From contig JAGMUV010000001.1 in NCBI GenBank assembly GCA_020744425.1, positions 5,022,001 through 5,086,000 on the forward strand: a DNA stretch of 64,000 nt. The letters run 5' to 3'. The position numbers were made by a program, and so were the translations under genes. This document shows positions 11,937-23,461 of this stretch, piece by piece. Numbering within the stretch: the stretch's first letter is position 1; the number at the start of each line of letters is the position of its first letter. Source of the DNA: Dactylonectria macrodidyma. Taxonomy: Eukaryota > Ascomycota > Sordariomycetes > Hypocreales > Nectriaceae. The notes below the pieces were generated by a model. That model was not told the DNA's origin. It saw only the letters and a program-made list of their open reading frames with translations, and did not search any database.

Positions 11937-13707
11937 ATGACCGCCAGAGCCCGACGACCTCCAAAACAACCTCGGCGACCACCCCTCGCCCTCAAAATAG
12001 ACGACGCGAATGCCATCCCGAACGGCAACGGACACGCCATCATGAGCAACGGAGTCGAGATGCGCCGGAAGGCGGCCAATCTTGACAACGTCGCAGACAG
12101 CTTCATGGCCAGCGAATCCTTCTCCCTCGACGAGCCCGTCCCCAAGACTCCCGCCCTCAACAACCATGGCTTCCTGGAGCTCCCCCGTCAAGACCAACGC
12201 AATTTTCTGCTGCTGGTCTTGTTATACTTCCTTCAGGGTATTCCAATGGGCCTGGCCACCGGCTCCGTACCCTTTCTCCTTAAGAACCACATGTCCTACA
12301 GCGAGATTGGCGTATTCAGCTTGGCCTCGTATCCTTACTCTTTAAAACTCTTCTGGAGCCCCTTTGTCGATGCTGTGTGGAGTCCCAAGATTGGCCGGCG
12401 CAAGACGTGGATTGTGCCCATCCAATTCTGTTCGGGCTTCGGCATGTTGTATCTGGGGTCGCATGTCGAGGAAATGCTGGCCACGGCAGGAAAGCCCGGT
12501 GGCATGACTGCGTTTTCCTTCATGCTGTGGTGGTTCTTCCTGGTCCTGATGTGCGCCACGCAGGACATTGCCGTCGACGGCTGGGCGCTGACGCTGCTGA
12601 CCCCTGGCAATGTCTCGTATGCGTCTACGGCGCAGACGGTGGGCCTCACGGCCGGTCATTTCATGTCATACACCGTCTTCCTCGCTTTCAACGCCGCCGA
12701 CTTTGCCAACAAGTGGTTCCGAACCGTGCCCTCCGATGAGGGTCTCCTCTCGCTAGGTGGATATCTCAAGTTCTGGGGATGGGCGTACATCATTGTCACC
12801 ATTGGCCTTGGCCTCCTTAAGCGGGAAGACAAGTCGCACAACGAGGACGGCGTGTGGGATGTGTACAGGATCATGTGGGGTATCCTCAAACTTAAGAACG
12901 TCCAGACCATCATCATTGTCCATCTCATTGCCAAGATCGGCTTCCAGGCCAACGACGGCGTCACCAACCTCAAGCTCCTAGACAAGGGTTTTGGCAAGGA
13001 TAACATGGCCCTGACGGTGCTCATCGACTTTCCTTTTGAGATCGGCCTAGGCTACTATGCCGGAATGTGGTCGCAAAAGTACACGCCGATGCGCCTCTGG
13101 TGCTGGGGCTTCATGGGCCGCCTCGTCGCGGCCCTCTCGGCGCAGTTTGTCGTGGCCATCTTCCCGTCTGAGGGCGTGACATCCTGGTATCTGCTAGTTG
13201 TCATTGCCGAACATTTATTCTCGACATTTACTAACACCATCATGTTCGTGGCTGTCTCTGCCTTCCACGCGCGAGTGTCTGATCCCGTCATTGGCGGTAC
13301 CTACATGACGCTCCTGGCAACGTAAGTACACTTCCAACATATTCTTTTCAAGGAAGGTATGTTAACATGTTTACAGGGTGTGCAACCTTGGTGGCACGTT
13401 CCCACGGTACTTTGTTCTGCGGCTCGTCGACACGTTTACTGTGGCGACTTGCAACCCCGGCAAGTCAAGTGTTCTTGGCCTCAAGAGTCCTCTCGTGACG
13501 GAGGCATTCTCCTGCGCGGTGCAGGTCGAGAAGGAAAGGTGTGAAGCTGGAGGAGGAACTTGCGAGATGATTCATGACGGATATTACTCGGTGAATATCC
13601 TGTGCGTGATCTTTGGCGTGGCGACGTTCCTGTGGTACATCAAGCCTAAGGTGCTTCACCTACAGAGCTTGCCCCTCCGTGCGTGGAGGTTGGCGCCGGG
13701 AAAATAA
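11937..13707 (+). CDS. Acetyl-CoA transporter (SLC33A1/Acatn family)
   Basis: Two exons: 11937-13321 and 13377-13707, intron 55 nt (GTAAGT..ACAG). They encode 571 aa. A ~95-residue hydrophilic N-terminus precedes about 11-12 membrane segments. Conserved Acatn blocks are visible: YFLQGIPMGLATGSVPFLL near the first helix, FWSPFVDAVW, and TQDIAVDGWAL around residues 206-214. Animal AT-1 carries acetyl-CoA into the endoplasmic reticulum lumen for protein and glycan acetylation; yeast has an orthologue of poorly known role. ER or endomembrane location is inferred. The start is the first in-frame ATG. The next gene downstream on the same strand is the CoA-biosynthesis enzyme Cab2. Confidence 0.9.
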
Positions 13708-14872
13708 ACGGTACAATAAAGAGGAGGAACGAGAATAAAATATTATCGGTCATGTAACTGTAAATGTGTATCATCAGAATTATAGGAGCGCGGCTCTCCA
13801 CGTACCATGAAATATATAGAAGCATGGGCAAGGTCGAAATTCAAAGATCAAAGAGGTCACGTTAGTATCGCCACTTCCCACGGAATGCGCATTGGTGACG
13901 CTGTATTCCTCTCACAGTGAAGTAAGTCAACAGACGTAGTGACTCGAAGCGTATCAGTCTTACTTGGCATAGACAGATCTGAGCCGGAGACTCACAAGCC
14001 TTGGCCGAGCCCCCCCGGACGGCAATGCACGGGCCAATGGACGGGGCCGCATCATCACGCAGCGCCCCGCGTTTTTGCCCCGGACACACCATGGCTATCA
14101 GATCATGCACGGCAGTTGAACAAGCATTCTAATCAAAGGGGAAGAAAGAATCAAACTATCGCCTTGGATCAATTGATGGCAAACCAACCCGAAGTAAGTA
14201 CTGCTGTCTTCTTTCTCTGAACACCGCATCCCTTTCTCTCAGGCTCGTTGTCGTCAGTCATGTGAGCAAGACCTTGGGCCGAGGGCCCGTGATGAGAATC
14301 ACGGCCCGGCATCTCATCGCATCCCCTCAAAAAACGAATCAGGCGCGGGAATCAAATTCAATTTTTCCATCACCTCGGACAGTCGGAGCAGCCCACGCAT
14401 GTCCGAGCTAGGTTCCCTTTCAAGCGAGGTACACTAAAATTTCCCTTTCCCTTTTTTTTTTTTTTGGGTTGCCCATTTCGGTTCCCAATCCCAAGTTTCG
14501 AGGGGGGATGCCCAGGATGGATACTGCTTCGTAATTGTGAGCACAGGGTGACGGGGCGTTTGCAGAGTTGTTCGTGGAGAGCCCAGCTAACAAAATAGCT
14601 CAGCTGATCTCAATTCTCCTTTATTCTTTCCCTCGTCACAATCGCCCTAGACTCAACTTTTTTGGTTTCTCTTTCGCATTCAACACTGTTGACTGGTTGC
14701 AACCTGGTCTAGGTACCTAGAGACAAGACAGCGCCGGGGCCTCCGCCTTAGAATTCCGGCAGCACCTCCGGGTCCGACTTCTACTCCCGCTCCTGGATCC
14801 TACCACTACTACTGCTGCTGCTACTCCTCCTCCATCCCGTCACACTGGTCAGCTCATCAACCCGCCACTAGA
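13708..14872. other. Intergenic between transporter and cab2
   Basis: No supported gene. It holds the transporter 3' UTR and the cab2 promoter. A run of ~15 T lies near 14452-14466. CT-rich leader-like sequence precedes the cab2 ATG. Confidence 0.5.
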
Positions 14873-16036
14873 ATGGCCGCCTCAGCACAGTCCAGCGCAG
14901 AGGCTCTCGCAGCCGAGGCGACGTACTTTGCCGGGAACCCGGCGCCGAAGGGGCTGGCGGCGCACACGGCCCTCGCGCGGGGCTTCATCGCGGCGCACGG
15001 GGCGGCCGGCCGGCGCGTGGTGCTCATCACGTCCGGGGGCACGACGGTGCCGCTGGAGCGCCAGACGGTTCGCTACATTGACAACTTCAGCGCCGGCACC
15101 CGCGGCGCCACCAGCGCTGAGTACTTCCTCGAGGCCGGGTATGCCGTCATCTTCCTGCATCGCCAGTTCAGCTTGCTGCCGTACTCGCGCCACTACTCGC
15201 ATGCTACCGACTGCTTTCTTGATTTCTTGACCGAGGCCCAAGGAGGTGATGATGGCAGTGCTGGTCGTATCACCGTGCGCCGTGAGGACGAGGACAAGAT
15301 GCGCGGTGTCCTGCGCAAGTACCGCCAGGCCCGTGACAACAACATGCTGCTGACGCTGCCCTTTGTCACCATCGTCGACTATCTACACGAGCTGCGCGAG
15401 ATTGCCCGCCTCATGCGGCCGCTGGGTGCTTCGGGGTTGCTGTATCTGGCCGCTGCCGTGTCCGACTTTTTCGTGCCGCCGGACCGGATGGCTGAGCACA
15501 AGATCCAGTCGAACCACGCGTGGGATAAACGCGAGGAGTCCAAGGAGGAGGATGCCAAAGAAGACGATGCCAAAGAAGACGATGCCAACGAAGAAGAGAC
15601 GTTTGACAACTTCGACTCGTCCCCCGCCGTCCCCCGCCACAAGCGGCTCGTCGTCGATCTGGACCCGGTGCCCAAGTTCCTCAAGAACCTCGTCGACGGC
15701 TGGGCGCCCGAAGGCATGATCGTGTCGTTCAAGCTGGAGACGGACCCGGCGATCCTGGTGCACAAGGCGCGGTATAGCCTGGACCGCTACCAGCACCACT
15801 TGGTCATCGGCAACTTGCTGTCGACGCGCAAGTGGGAGGTCGTCTTCGTCAGCCCCGGCCGCGAGGACCGCTGGCTCCGCGTGCCCCGCGAAGGGGGATG
15901 GGGCGACGCCGAGCTGCGCCCGCTCCGCGCCGACGAGCTGCCGCGCGACGATCCCGGCGTCGAGGTCGAGGGCCTCATCATCCCGGCTGTCAAGGAGCTG
16001 CACGAGGAGTATATCAAGACGCTGAAGCGGGACTAA
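14873..16036 (+). CDS. cab2: Phosphopantothenate-cysteine ligase
   Basis: An intronless 387-aa protein. It joins 4'-phosphopantothenate to cysteine, the second step from pantothenate to coenzyme A. Signatures: the nucleotide-binding segment VVLITSGGTTVPLE (residues ~49-62), the RYIDNFSAGTRGA block (~68-80), and YLAAAVSDFFVPP (~191-203). The eukaryotic enzyme is a stand-alone ligase, unlike the bacterial bifunctional CoaBC, and the length fits. An unusual acidic insert with KEDDA-type repeats lies at ~225-243 and is probably a surface loop. It ends 248 bp from the convergent TPR gene. Confidence 0.92.
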   Translation: MAASAQSSAEALAAEATYFAGNPAPKGLAAHTALARGFIAAHGAAGRRVVLITSGGTTVPLERQTVRYIDNFSAGTRGATSAEYFLEAGYAVIFLHRQFSLLPYSRHYSHATDCFLDFLTEAQGGDDGSAGRITVRREDEDKMRGVLRKYRQARDNNMLLTLPFVTIVDYLHELREIARLMRPLGASGLLYLAAAVSDFFVPPDRMAEHKIQSNHAWDKREESKEEDAKEDDAKEDDANEEETFDNFDSSPAVPRHKRLVVDLDPVPKFLKNLVDGWAPEGMIVSFKLETDPAILVHKARYSLDRYQHHLVIGNLLSTRKWEVVFVSPGREDRWLRVPREGGWGDAELRPLRADELPRDDPGVEVEGLIIPAVKELHEEYIKTLKRD

Positions 16037-16283
16037 GGCGTCTTGCTCCAAAGTATATCAGAGCTCGCCAGAGTAGGACGCAGTAATGACACGGGAGCGA
16101 GCACACCTCCTGACACCGGTAGTATATGACATAGCGTGGGAACAGATGCTACAAGACGAGTAGCTACTAAAACAGTATAGATATTACTTCCCTCCGTATC
16201 ATGAAGCTATATTCAAAGAATAAAAGCCCTGTGTCACGATCAAACATCTCTGGTAGTCTAGTCTGTGACAATACATGCAGAGA

Positions 16284-18002
16284 CTATTCATCGCATCGAC
16301 CACTACCACACTGAGCTGATACCTTGCCTCCATCGTCCGTCTCCAGTCGACAGAAGCAAGACGCAGTAATGGGCACATCAGCCAGAGCAACCGCATCTGC
16401 CAGCGGGCCCTCTAACTCCTTAGCATCAATCGTCCGGCCGAGCTTCCGCAGGCACTCACTCGCCCCGTGCAGCGCCCACACGTTATTACGGTGCTGCAGC
16501 GCGCGGGGGACGCTATCATCAAGGCCCAGGTCGGCCATGTACGCTTCGAGGGCCTGCTCCACGCGGCCCTGCTCGAGCGAGAGAGCCCCGTAGGCGTGCC
16601 GCGTCGGCTGCATCCAGCCCCAGGGCTCGTCGTACGGGAGATTGTCTTCGCGCCGGATGGCCTCACGTAGGTGCAGGTAGGCAGCCTCGTGGTTGCCCCG
16701 GCGATATTCGATCTCGCCGTCAAGCATCGCTTCGGCGATGGCGAGGATGTCTAGGCATGTGTTGTTAAATAGAGTGCGTGACGGCTGGACTCGTTTCACT
16801 GCCTGCTGGAAGAGAGCTCGTTGAGTGTCGGCCTCCTGGACTCGTCCCGTCGCAGCAAGCGCAACGCCCTTTGCGTAGTGTAGTATCGCCGTCGTCATAG
16901 AGTATAAGTCTTGATCCGCCGGCAGCTCGAGCCCGATGATGTCCTCCCAGCGGCCAAACCTGATACACACGTGAGCGCGAAGGGTAAGGAAGGCCTCAAG
17001 CCAGTCCGCCATGGGCGGTGATTGCACCCGCAAGAGGCTCTCAGGGATAGACGTCTCGACCAAGGCCACGGTATCCAAGGCCACGACGGACTGCCCGGCG
17101 AACATGGCGGCGTAGACGCGGAAGTGGTAGTCGTGCGATCGGTACAGCGTGTAGAAATTGAGGGCACCTGCGCGCGCAAGGAACTTTTCGTCGGCGACAA
17201 TTGCCTGAGAGTTAGACACGATAGCCTCCTGATATTGGCCGCACAGCACGTCTAGGTGGCTGGGCATGTGGTGCAAATGGCCGCCGTCGGGGACGAGCCC
17301 GCGAAGATGGTCGGCGACGGGCAGGGCAGATTCAGGCGAGGGAGACATCTCCATCAGATGGATATACATGTGCAGCAAGCCTGGGTGCTTGAGGGCGCCG
17401 TCTAAGGTGAGGGCATCGTCGACGATGGCCTTGATCTCCAGCGTCCGCGCTCCTTCGGTAGGCTCACCGGTGCGAAGATCCCACAGCTTCCAGGGCGTCA
17501 GGTTCATCAGGGCGTCGACGTAGATGGTGACGACGTCGAGGTCATTCCTGAAGCTCGCGTACACCTCTTCCATGGCCTTCGCAAAGCCCTCGTTCCAGGC
17601 GCCACAGTTCGCAGCCGGTTCCTCCTGGGGATAGCGAAACTGCAGGGCCTTGATCAAGGCTTGTTCGACAGGCGTGACGCTCTCTATATTGGCTAGAGCA
17701 AGCTGAGCTGCTCGATGGCCCCGTCCAACGGCCAGCGCGAGGTCTTCGTCGTCAAAGAAGCTCCATTGCTTGTTGTAGTTGGGGCCGACCGAGTATGCCA
17801 GGCCCCAGTACGCCATGGCGCAGCTTGCGTCGCATGCAATGGCCTTCTCGAAACACTCGACCGACTCTTCGTGATTAAATGCATATGCCCACACGAGACC
17901 GCGGTCGAACCAGATCTGGCTGCGCTCATTCGCCCTCGTCACTTGGCGATGGTACGTCCCCAGGTCGTATCCATAGCCGTCGTTCTCGGCCATCTCCTGC
18001 AT
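16284..18002 (-). CDS. TPR-repeat protein, cytosolic
   Basis: A 572-aa intronless protein. The open frame extends further upstream, but the first ATG is at 18002 (MQEMAEND). Residues ~12-80 match a recurrent TPR-protein start: helices with W/G/Y-A-F-N-H spacing (FDRGLVWAYAFNHEESVECF and MAYWGLAYSVGPNY), followed by helical repeats to residue ~540. A His-rich HHMPSHLD block sits mid-protein. Bacterial and fungal proteins of this type are widespread but functionally uncharacterised; a scaffold role is only inferred from TPR repeats. The C-terminus is Cys-rich (CFCRLETDD, then CGSGRCDE). No signal peptide or membrane segment. Confidence 0.82.
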   Translation of the reverse strand: MQEMAENDGYGYDLGTYHRQVTRANERSQIWFDRGLVWAYAFNHEESVECFEKAIACDASCAMAYWGLAYSVGPNYNKQWSFFDDEDLALAVGRGHRAAQLALANIESVTPVEQALIKALQFRYPQEEPAANCGAWNEGFAKAMEEVYASFRNDLDVVTIYVDALMNLTPWKLWDLRTGEPTEGARTLEIKAIVDDALTLDGALKHPGLLHMYIHLMEMSPSPESALPVADHLRGLVPDGGHLHHMPSHLDVLCGQYQEAIVSNSQAIVADEKFLARAGALNFYTLYRSHDYHFRVYAAMFAGQSVVALDTVALVETSIPESLLRVQSPPMADWLEAFLTLRAHVCIRFGRWEDIIGLELPADQDLYSMTTAILHYAKGVALAATGRVQEADTQRALFQQAVKRVQPSRTLFNNTCLDILAIAEAMLDGEIEYRRGNHEAAYLHLREAIRREDNLPYDEPWGWMQPTRHAYGALSLEQGRVEQALEAYMADLGLDDSVPRALQHRNNVWALHGASECLRKLGRTIDAKELEGPLADAVALADVPITASCFCRLETDDGGKVSAQCGSGRCDE

Positions 18003-18575
18003 CCTTGAGTGCGTGTGAATACGAGCTGCCTCGTCGACTGATGATCCAAAGCCACAGATTCGAGCCTTTTTCGTGTTGTTTCTTATCCTGGTGTTGCTCT
18101 TAGACGCTGCTGGATGGAGAATTGGGGTTGTGTGTAGTTGCGAGTTGCGCTGGATACGATGCTGTGGTTGTGGCGCTGAAAGCCGAGGTATTCGTCGTAT
18201 TCGACCATTGGACAGCAACAACTCCAGACGCAACTGATATCCACAACACAGCACGCGCGGGCTGGTCACCCATCACGAAGATGCGGAAAATACGGTTACG
18301 GGTTGGATATAGGACACTGACGTACATACAAGTAGGTACCAATGTAATCTATTAACGGGGTATGTGAAGTACTTCAATCTATCTCACAACGCCGTACCAT
18401 TCTAAACGCCTATACCAAAAGCTTGTTCCCCCTTTCCTATTCCCTTTTGTAATTTTCCAATTTTCGAGTAATTCCAAACCCTTACCATGGTGTCTAATTT
18501 TTCTGAGGGGTATACCTACATGCCGGCCGTGAATTCTTTTTCGTAAGTGGCCAGAATGATTCCATAGTTGACAAT
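18003..18575. other. Intergenic, TPR promoter and MFS 3' flank
   Basis: A short spacer between two genes on the minus strand. The open frame running upstream of the TPR ATG has no ATG and a random-looking Arg/Ser-rich content, so it is treated as leader or promoter. Confidence 0.5.
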
Positions 18576-20040
18576 CTAGAGCGCCGCCGCCCAGCTCTTC
18601 CATCCCAACAAGCAAACCTTGGCCGCACAAAATGCGACAATAGAGCCGACGTAGACGGTGCCGGTCATGATGATGAGGCCCCAGTACGCCCCGTGGTTGG
18701 CCTGCACGACGCTGCCGCCCACAGGGTTTCCGATCAAGCAGGCAAACGACACAACCGTGTAAGCCGTGGCGTAGTATCTTCCGTACTCTTGCGTCTTGCA
18801 CAGCCTGCCGATGCAGACGGGCGCGATGGCGATGCTCGTTCCGCTGGCGAACCCGAAGAGCACGGCGAAGAAGATGACGCCGCCTGTCGTGTGGCCCAGG
18901 GGCAGCCAGATGCACAGCGTCGCCACGATGGAGAGAAGCACGGCGAGGATGCTAACGTTGTACGGGCCGATGACGTCGGCGTAGTAACCCGGGAGTACTC
19001 GTCCGACGACCGAAGCGGCGTTTAGAATGGGCAGCAGGTTGTAGGAAAAGTCCTTTGAGAACCCTTGGTTGAGGGCGTAGGTGGAGACGTAGCCCAGCGG
19101 GATGAAGAGGGAGAACTCGAGCAGGAAGATGCCAATGGTGGTGAAGAGGAAGGGCAGGTTCCTGAAGATGCGAAAGTCCGGGTGCGCCGTGGCATTCTTG
19201 GCCGGGGGCAGGCGAGATCGGATCAGGCAGATGCCGATTAAGCTGCAGCAGAGGCAGATGAGGGCGATGACGCGTGTGGCCCAGCCGTAACCGATTTTCT
19301 TGATCAGGGCGCTCAGCATCAGCGGGTAGATGATGCCTCCCAGGCCGCCAGCCGTCGAGGCGATGCCTGTGGCGAGACCTCGTCGCGCCTTGAAGAAGTG
19401 GCCGACGGCGGCGATGGAGGGCGTGAAGAGCAGTGAGGAGCCGAAGCCGCAGAGGAGGCCAAAGGCGATGACAAAGTGCCAGAGTTCTGTTGATACTTAG
19501 TTAGTACGCAGGGTAGAAGGTCGATATTCTTGTCTGTTGAGGTTGGGGTTGAAGATAAATCATGACAGGGCATAGTCTAGACGTACGGGTGCAGAAGCTC
19601 ATAAAGACCATGCCTCCCACGGTAAAGGCCGAGCCGGCAACGACGAGCCACCGCGGGCCGTACTTGTCAAAGACGGGCCCGATGTAGACGCCGCAGAAGA
19701 AGGCCAGGAAGGTGTAGATGGAAAAGACCCATCCCACGGTGCCCTCACTGTAGCCCTTGAGCTGGTGTTCGAGCACGTAGGCCTGGAAGGTCCCAAGGGT
19801 GTTCATGAGTCCCAGCGAGGCGAAAAGGCAGAACCACGAGCCCGCTACGACGGACCAGGCCTGCAAGCCGCCCTCCGGGTAGGTTTCCTCGTACGAAGCC
19901 GTCGAGACGGCTGTGGCGCGCTTCTCGAGGTCCGCGCCGCCGTCGGAGCCGGTCCGGGCGTGCGGGGTGATTTCGGCGTCGTCGATAAAGGACTCGGCAC
20001 CGTCGTGGAGAGCGCGAGAGTTGACCTGGTGGCAATCCAT
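18576..20040 (-). CDS. MCT-like MFS monocarboxylate transporter
   Basis: Two exons: 20040-19587 and 19486-18576, intron 100 nt (donor GTACGT, branch TACTAAC, acceptor CAACAG). They encode 454 aa. After a ~55-residue hydrophilic N-terminus comes PEGGLQAWSVVAGSW, the monocarboxylate-transporter signature at the first helix. Next is the loop GPVFDKYGPRWLVV typical of MFS loop 2-3. About 12 membrane helices follow, including ARRGLATGIASTAGGLGG, a characteristic helix-5 motif. Fungal members are often called MCH or MCT-like; many do not carry monocarboxylates, so the substrate is unknown. Plasma-membrane location is inferred. Confidence 0.88.
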
Positions 20041-21229
20041 CTTGATGTCGTCTAGTTGGTTGTTTTGGTGTAAGTTGGGATCCCTCTTCGTTCAAAATTC
20101 GTCCTCCGCTCGGTCCCTTCACTGAAGCTCAAACTTCCGTCTCTCTTGGCCCTGAAATTTTTTATTTATTTTTTAAAAGAGCTGCCCATAACAAACTCGA
20201 TGATAATAAAAGAATGGGATTTTTTGAATTTTTTTTCCCCTACCCCAGTCTCGGAGGGGGGCGTTCCCCAGGGATCGACTCGAGATATAGTGCGGTCGGG
20301 ATTCGGCGGCGTCCCGGAGCCATGCAACGGGGTCCCGTCTTCGGAGGGCGCATTTGACTAAAACGGTTCGAATCGAAGGAATCGAGAGGTAATGAAAATT
20401 CGTGATTTGCTGGCCTTGCTCGCTTCTCGCTTTTAGGCTCCACCTGTTCGCGGATACCTGCGGGTATAAACCAAGTCTACAGAAGACTAGGCTACGCCGT
20501 ACGCAGTAATGAAATGGCGAAGCTAGTGAGGCGAGTTGCGTGCGCTGAGCTGGGTCTTTTCGCTGGTGCGGTGCTTTGGGGGTTTGTTGTCGTTGTTGCT
20601 GTTGGGGAATGTCATACCGAAGAGGTTGGTTCTCTCAATACCGAGCAGATTGGTTCTCCCATACGAAACAGGTTGTGTTGATTCTTCCATGCTAAACAGG
20701 CCGCTTGCAACTCTCTTCGCTCTTCTCTCTTCTCTCCAACTGGCCCACAGCGTATTCACTCCCGCTAGCTGCTGGTCGACAACCTCGGAGATTCTTTCCC
20801 GCTCTGTCCTCGCCCATGACGCATAACCAAATCATGCTTATTATTAATGCAGAGTGATCCTCTTTGTGTGTGGTTTTTTTAATGGATCCTTTTCCCCAGA
20901 CTTTTCCCATCAGCCGACCCATCATCCCGCGACGACTCAAGACTCACACTAAAACCACATGACGTGCAATATGCCTGACTTGACGCCTCGGCGATAATCT
21001 GGTTGGTTGGCTGCATGTTGCAAACCCTCGGCTGAAGCTCGTATTGGTGATAATTGCTTATTATGCAAGGACGCCGCATCGGACTTCCAAATCGGACGTC
21101 GGACATGCTCCTGCGTCTGCTTGTTCGGCTCCACATTCGCAAGTTTCGCAATTGATGTGGGCTTCAATCCCAAATCGCTTCCTTTCTTTTGCCCATTGGC
21201 GAATCGTTGACCATCCTCCATTACTCATC
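20041..21229. other. Intergenic, MFS promoter and WBP11 3' flank
   Basis: No supported gene. A/T-rich homopolymer runs lie at ~20158-20240. A GGTTCGAATC string near 20365 resembles a tRNA T-arm, but no acceptor or anticodon stem can be built around it. Confidence 0.45.
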
Positions 21230-22107
21230 TCAACCTTCTTCGTCATCCACCTCTTCCATTGTCACATTCCGCAGAGGGGGTCCATGAGATGCCGTCGTTG
21301 ATGCCGTCGCTGTCGATGATTGACCGCCTGTCGCACCGCTCTTCATGTAGCCCTCCTTCTCCAGCCTGTCTGCCTCCTCCGGCTCCATCAACCCACCTTG
21401 ACCTTGCCCCTTGTCCATCTTCATCTTGACCGCCGTGGGCACAAACGCCGCCACGGCTTCCTTTCTGAGATCTCGCACCACCGGCTTTGCCTCGTAGACC
21501 GTCCTGGCCTCGACGACTGGCGCGTCTTTCTTTGGTGCGCTGCCCTCCTCCTGCTGCCTTGCTGCCATTTCTGCGTTCCTCCGTGCCCGTCGCTCCGAGT
21601 ACCACTTGTCTAGCACCTCCTTCGGGATCGGGGGGGGCGTGTCGCGAGGCATGGGGATGCTCTTGACGTCGTCGGGGACGTCTTCGTCGCTTGTAGAAGC
21701 GTCGTTAGACCCTCTCCTCCTCTTCCCAAGCACGCCAGACCTTGAGTCGTCGTCTCGGTTCCAGCTTCGACTAAATGACGGCGCCTTGTCACCCAGCGCC
21801 TCCCTCGCCTTCTTCACGGCCCGAACCTCCTTTTCAAGGCCTTCCAGTGTCTGCTCCTCGTGTCGCGTCAACTTGCCGCCGCTCGTTGTGATTTTCTTCA
21901 GGTCGTCGATCTGCTTCTGGATTCGCTCGGGGTTCTTTCGTGCCAATTGCTCGTTTCGCCGTCCTTGCACTTCTGCCTTGCCTGTCCTCACAGGTTAGAT
22001 ACTGCCGAAACCGATTAAAGGCGCATCGGCCTACCTTTCTTGATTGCTTTGGCCTTGTCAGCTTTGCGCTGGGCCTGAACCGGATTGTAATTCCGTTCCT
22101 TTGGCAT
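21230..22107 (-). CDS. WBP11-like pre-mRNA splicing factor
   Basis: Two exons: 22107-22035 and 21981-21230, intron 53 nt (GTAGGC, branch CTAAC, GGACAG). They encode 274 aa. The spliced N-terminus (MPKERNYNPVQAQRKADKAK and on through residue ~50) is the highly conserved Wbp11 domain; it runs straight across the exon junction, which confirms the splice. Basic and coiled regions follow, then a Pro-rich stretch (SIPMPRDTPPPIPKEVLDKW) of the kind bound by WW domains. The tail is acidic (VDDEEG). WBP11/NpwBP proteins and fission-yeast Saf1 associate with the spliceosome; nuclear location is inferred. Confidence 0.88.
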
Positions 22108-23461
22108 CTTGGCTGCTATGCCTGGTGCTCCTCCTCGTAGATGTTGTAGAAAACCGGGGTATCGCTGTAAACTGGTGGTTCGACTGCTCCGAGGGCTGAG
22201 ATTATGAGGGCTTACGAAGCTGTCGGTAAATGAGAACCTGTTTTCTTTTTGTTGATGGCAGTTCTTGAGCCAAGCCAGAGCTTTGAGGAGCTTGGAGCCT
22301 CAAATCCAGTGCTGACTAAGCCAGCTTGCTCCATGCCTACCCTGTAGCTCAATCTCATTCCCAGCATTTGGAAGGACTTGGTCGACAACTTGAAAATACT
22401 CCTCTTGAGATCCGGGTTGTTCTGGTGCTGAAAATGGGATGCATCCGATGATATCTACTGAGTGACACCTTTATCAAATCCAGGGCACTATTGAAAGATT
22501 TGAGTTAAGGACCTCAGATCATGGTCAAACAAGCCACCAGACTCAATTGTTGCAAATTTAGTTAACAACATTCACTGATGTATGATTTACATAGTGACAA
22601 CTGACCGAGGGAATTAGGCATGGCGCGTGATGCCCGACGCGAACAAGTATTTGAAGGGGAAGACCAAGATGAGACGTCTTCATCTTGGGTCGTCAAGTAG
22701 GTAAATGCTCTGTCATGTTGGTAGAATATTAAATCCGAAGGGAGGACCCTTTGCAGCCTATGTTTCAATCCAAGACTTTGAAAACACTGAAATGATACCG
22801 TTATTACTTTGGGAGTGAAAAAGAGCATCTTGCGCTGCCAAGATCATAGTCATGTGGCATGGCATTGAGATGCTGTGACGGACCTAGAGAGTAAAGACCA
22901 ACATTATATTCGCTTGCACGAACCATTTTCTATGTTCCAGGCCGCTATCTTTCTATTCGTAATATGGGTATGTTCTAAAAGCCATAAATGTACATCGGAA
23001 GCAGTGAGAATGGGTAGAGTTGAAGTTGGAGACTGCTGTTGAATCTTGTACGACTGTGACAACCGGGTGGCTGCAACTAGACCCCGTTAATGGAACATAG
23101 ACGCATAAATGCGACTTTGTACGAGGTGAAGTCAGTAATTGAGAGAACTCAATCCAATATATATGATCATTCTACCCCTCACTTCCCTTGGTGGTTTCAT
23201 CACTCCCCAAAGCACGTTGTACTTTGAGGCCGCCTCACCACAACCCACCTGCAGAAGCAGCATCACCCGAACACCACTGCGTAACATGTCCGAGCCTGAC
23301 ACAGAGGAAGAATCTGTACGAGTCCAGCCCCGACTTCTTGGCGTGCACTGATGGAGTTCTAGCAAAAGCCTCCGACGCTCCGCAGCCCTGTCGCATACTG
23401 GTCGATACCCGGGTCATGGCATCGGAGGGAGCACCCAGGCTGGCCTGAATGGACCTCCCAG
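22108..23461. other. Intergenic between WBP11 and kinase-like genes
   Basis: The two genes are divergent, so this is a 1.35-kb bidirectional promoter region. Small frames on both strands lack support. The A+T content is higher than in the genes. Confidence 0.5.

Noticed and set aside
18003..18269. N-terminal extension of the TPR protein, possibly a mitochondrial presequence
   Set aside because: The extension starts with GTG and has no ATG before 18002, and it reads as random Arg/Ser-rich sequence.
20341..20400. T-arm-like GGTTCGAATC considered as a tRNA
   Set aside because: No matching acceptor, D or anticodon stems can be drawn around it.
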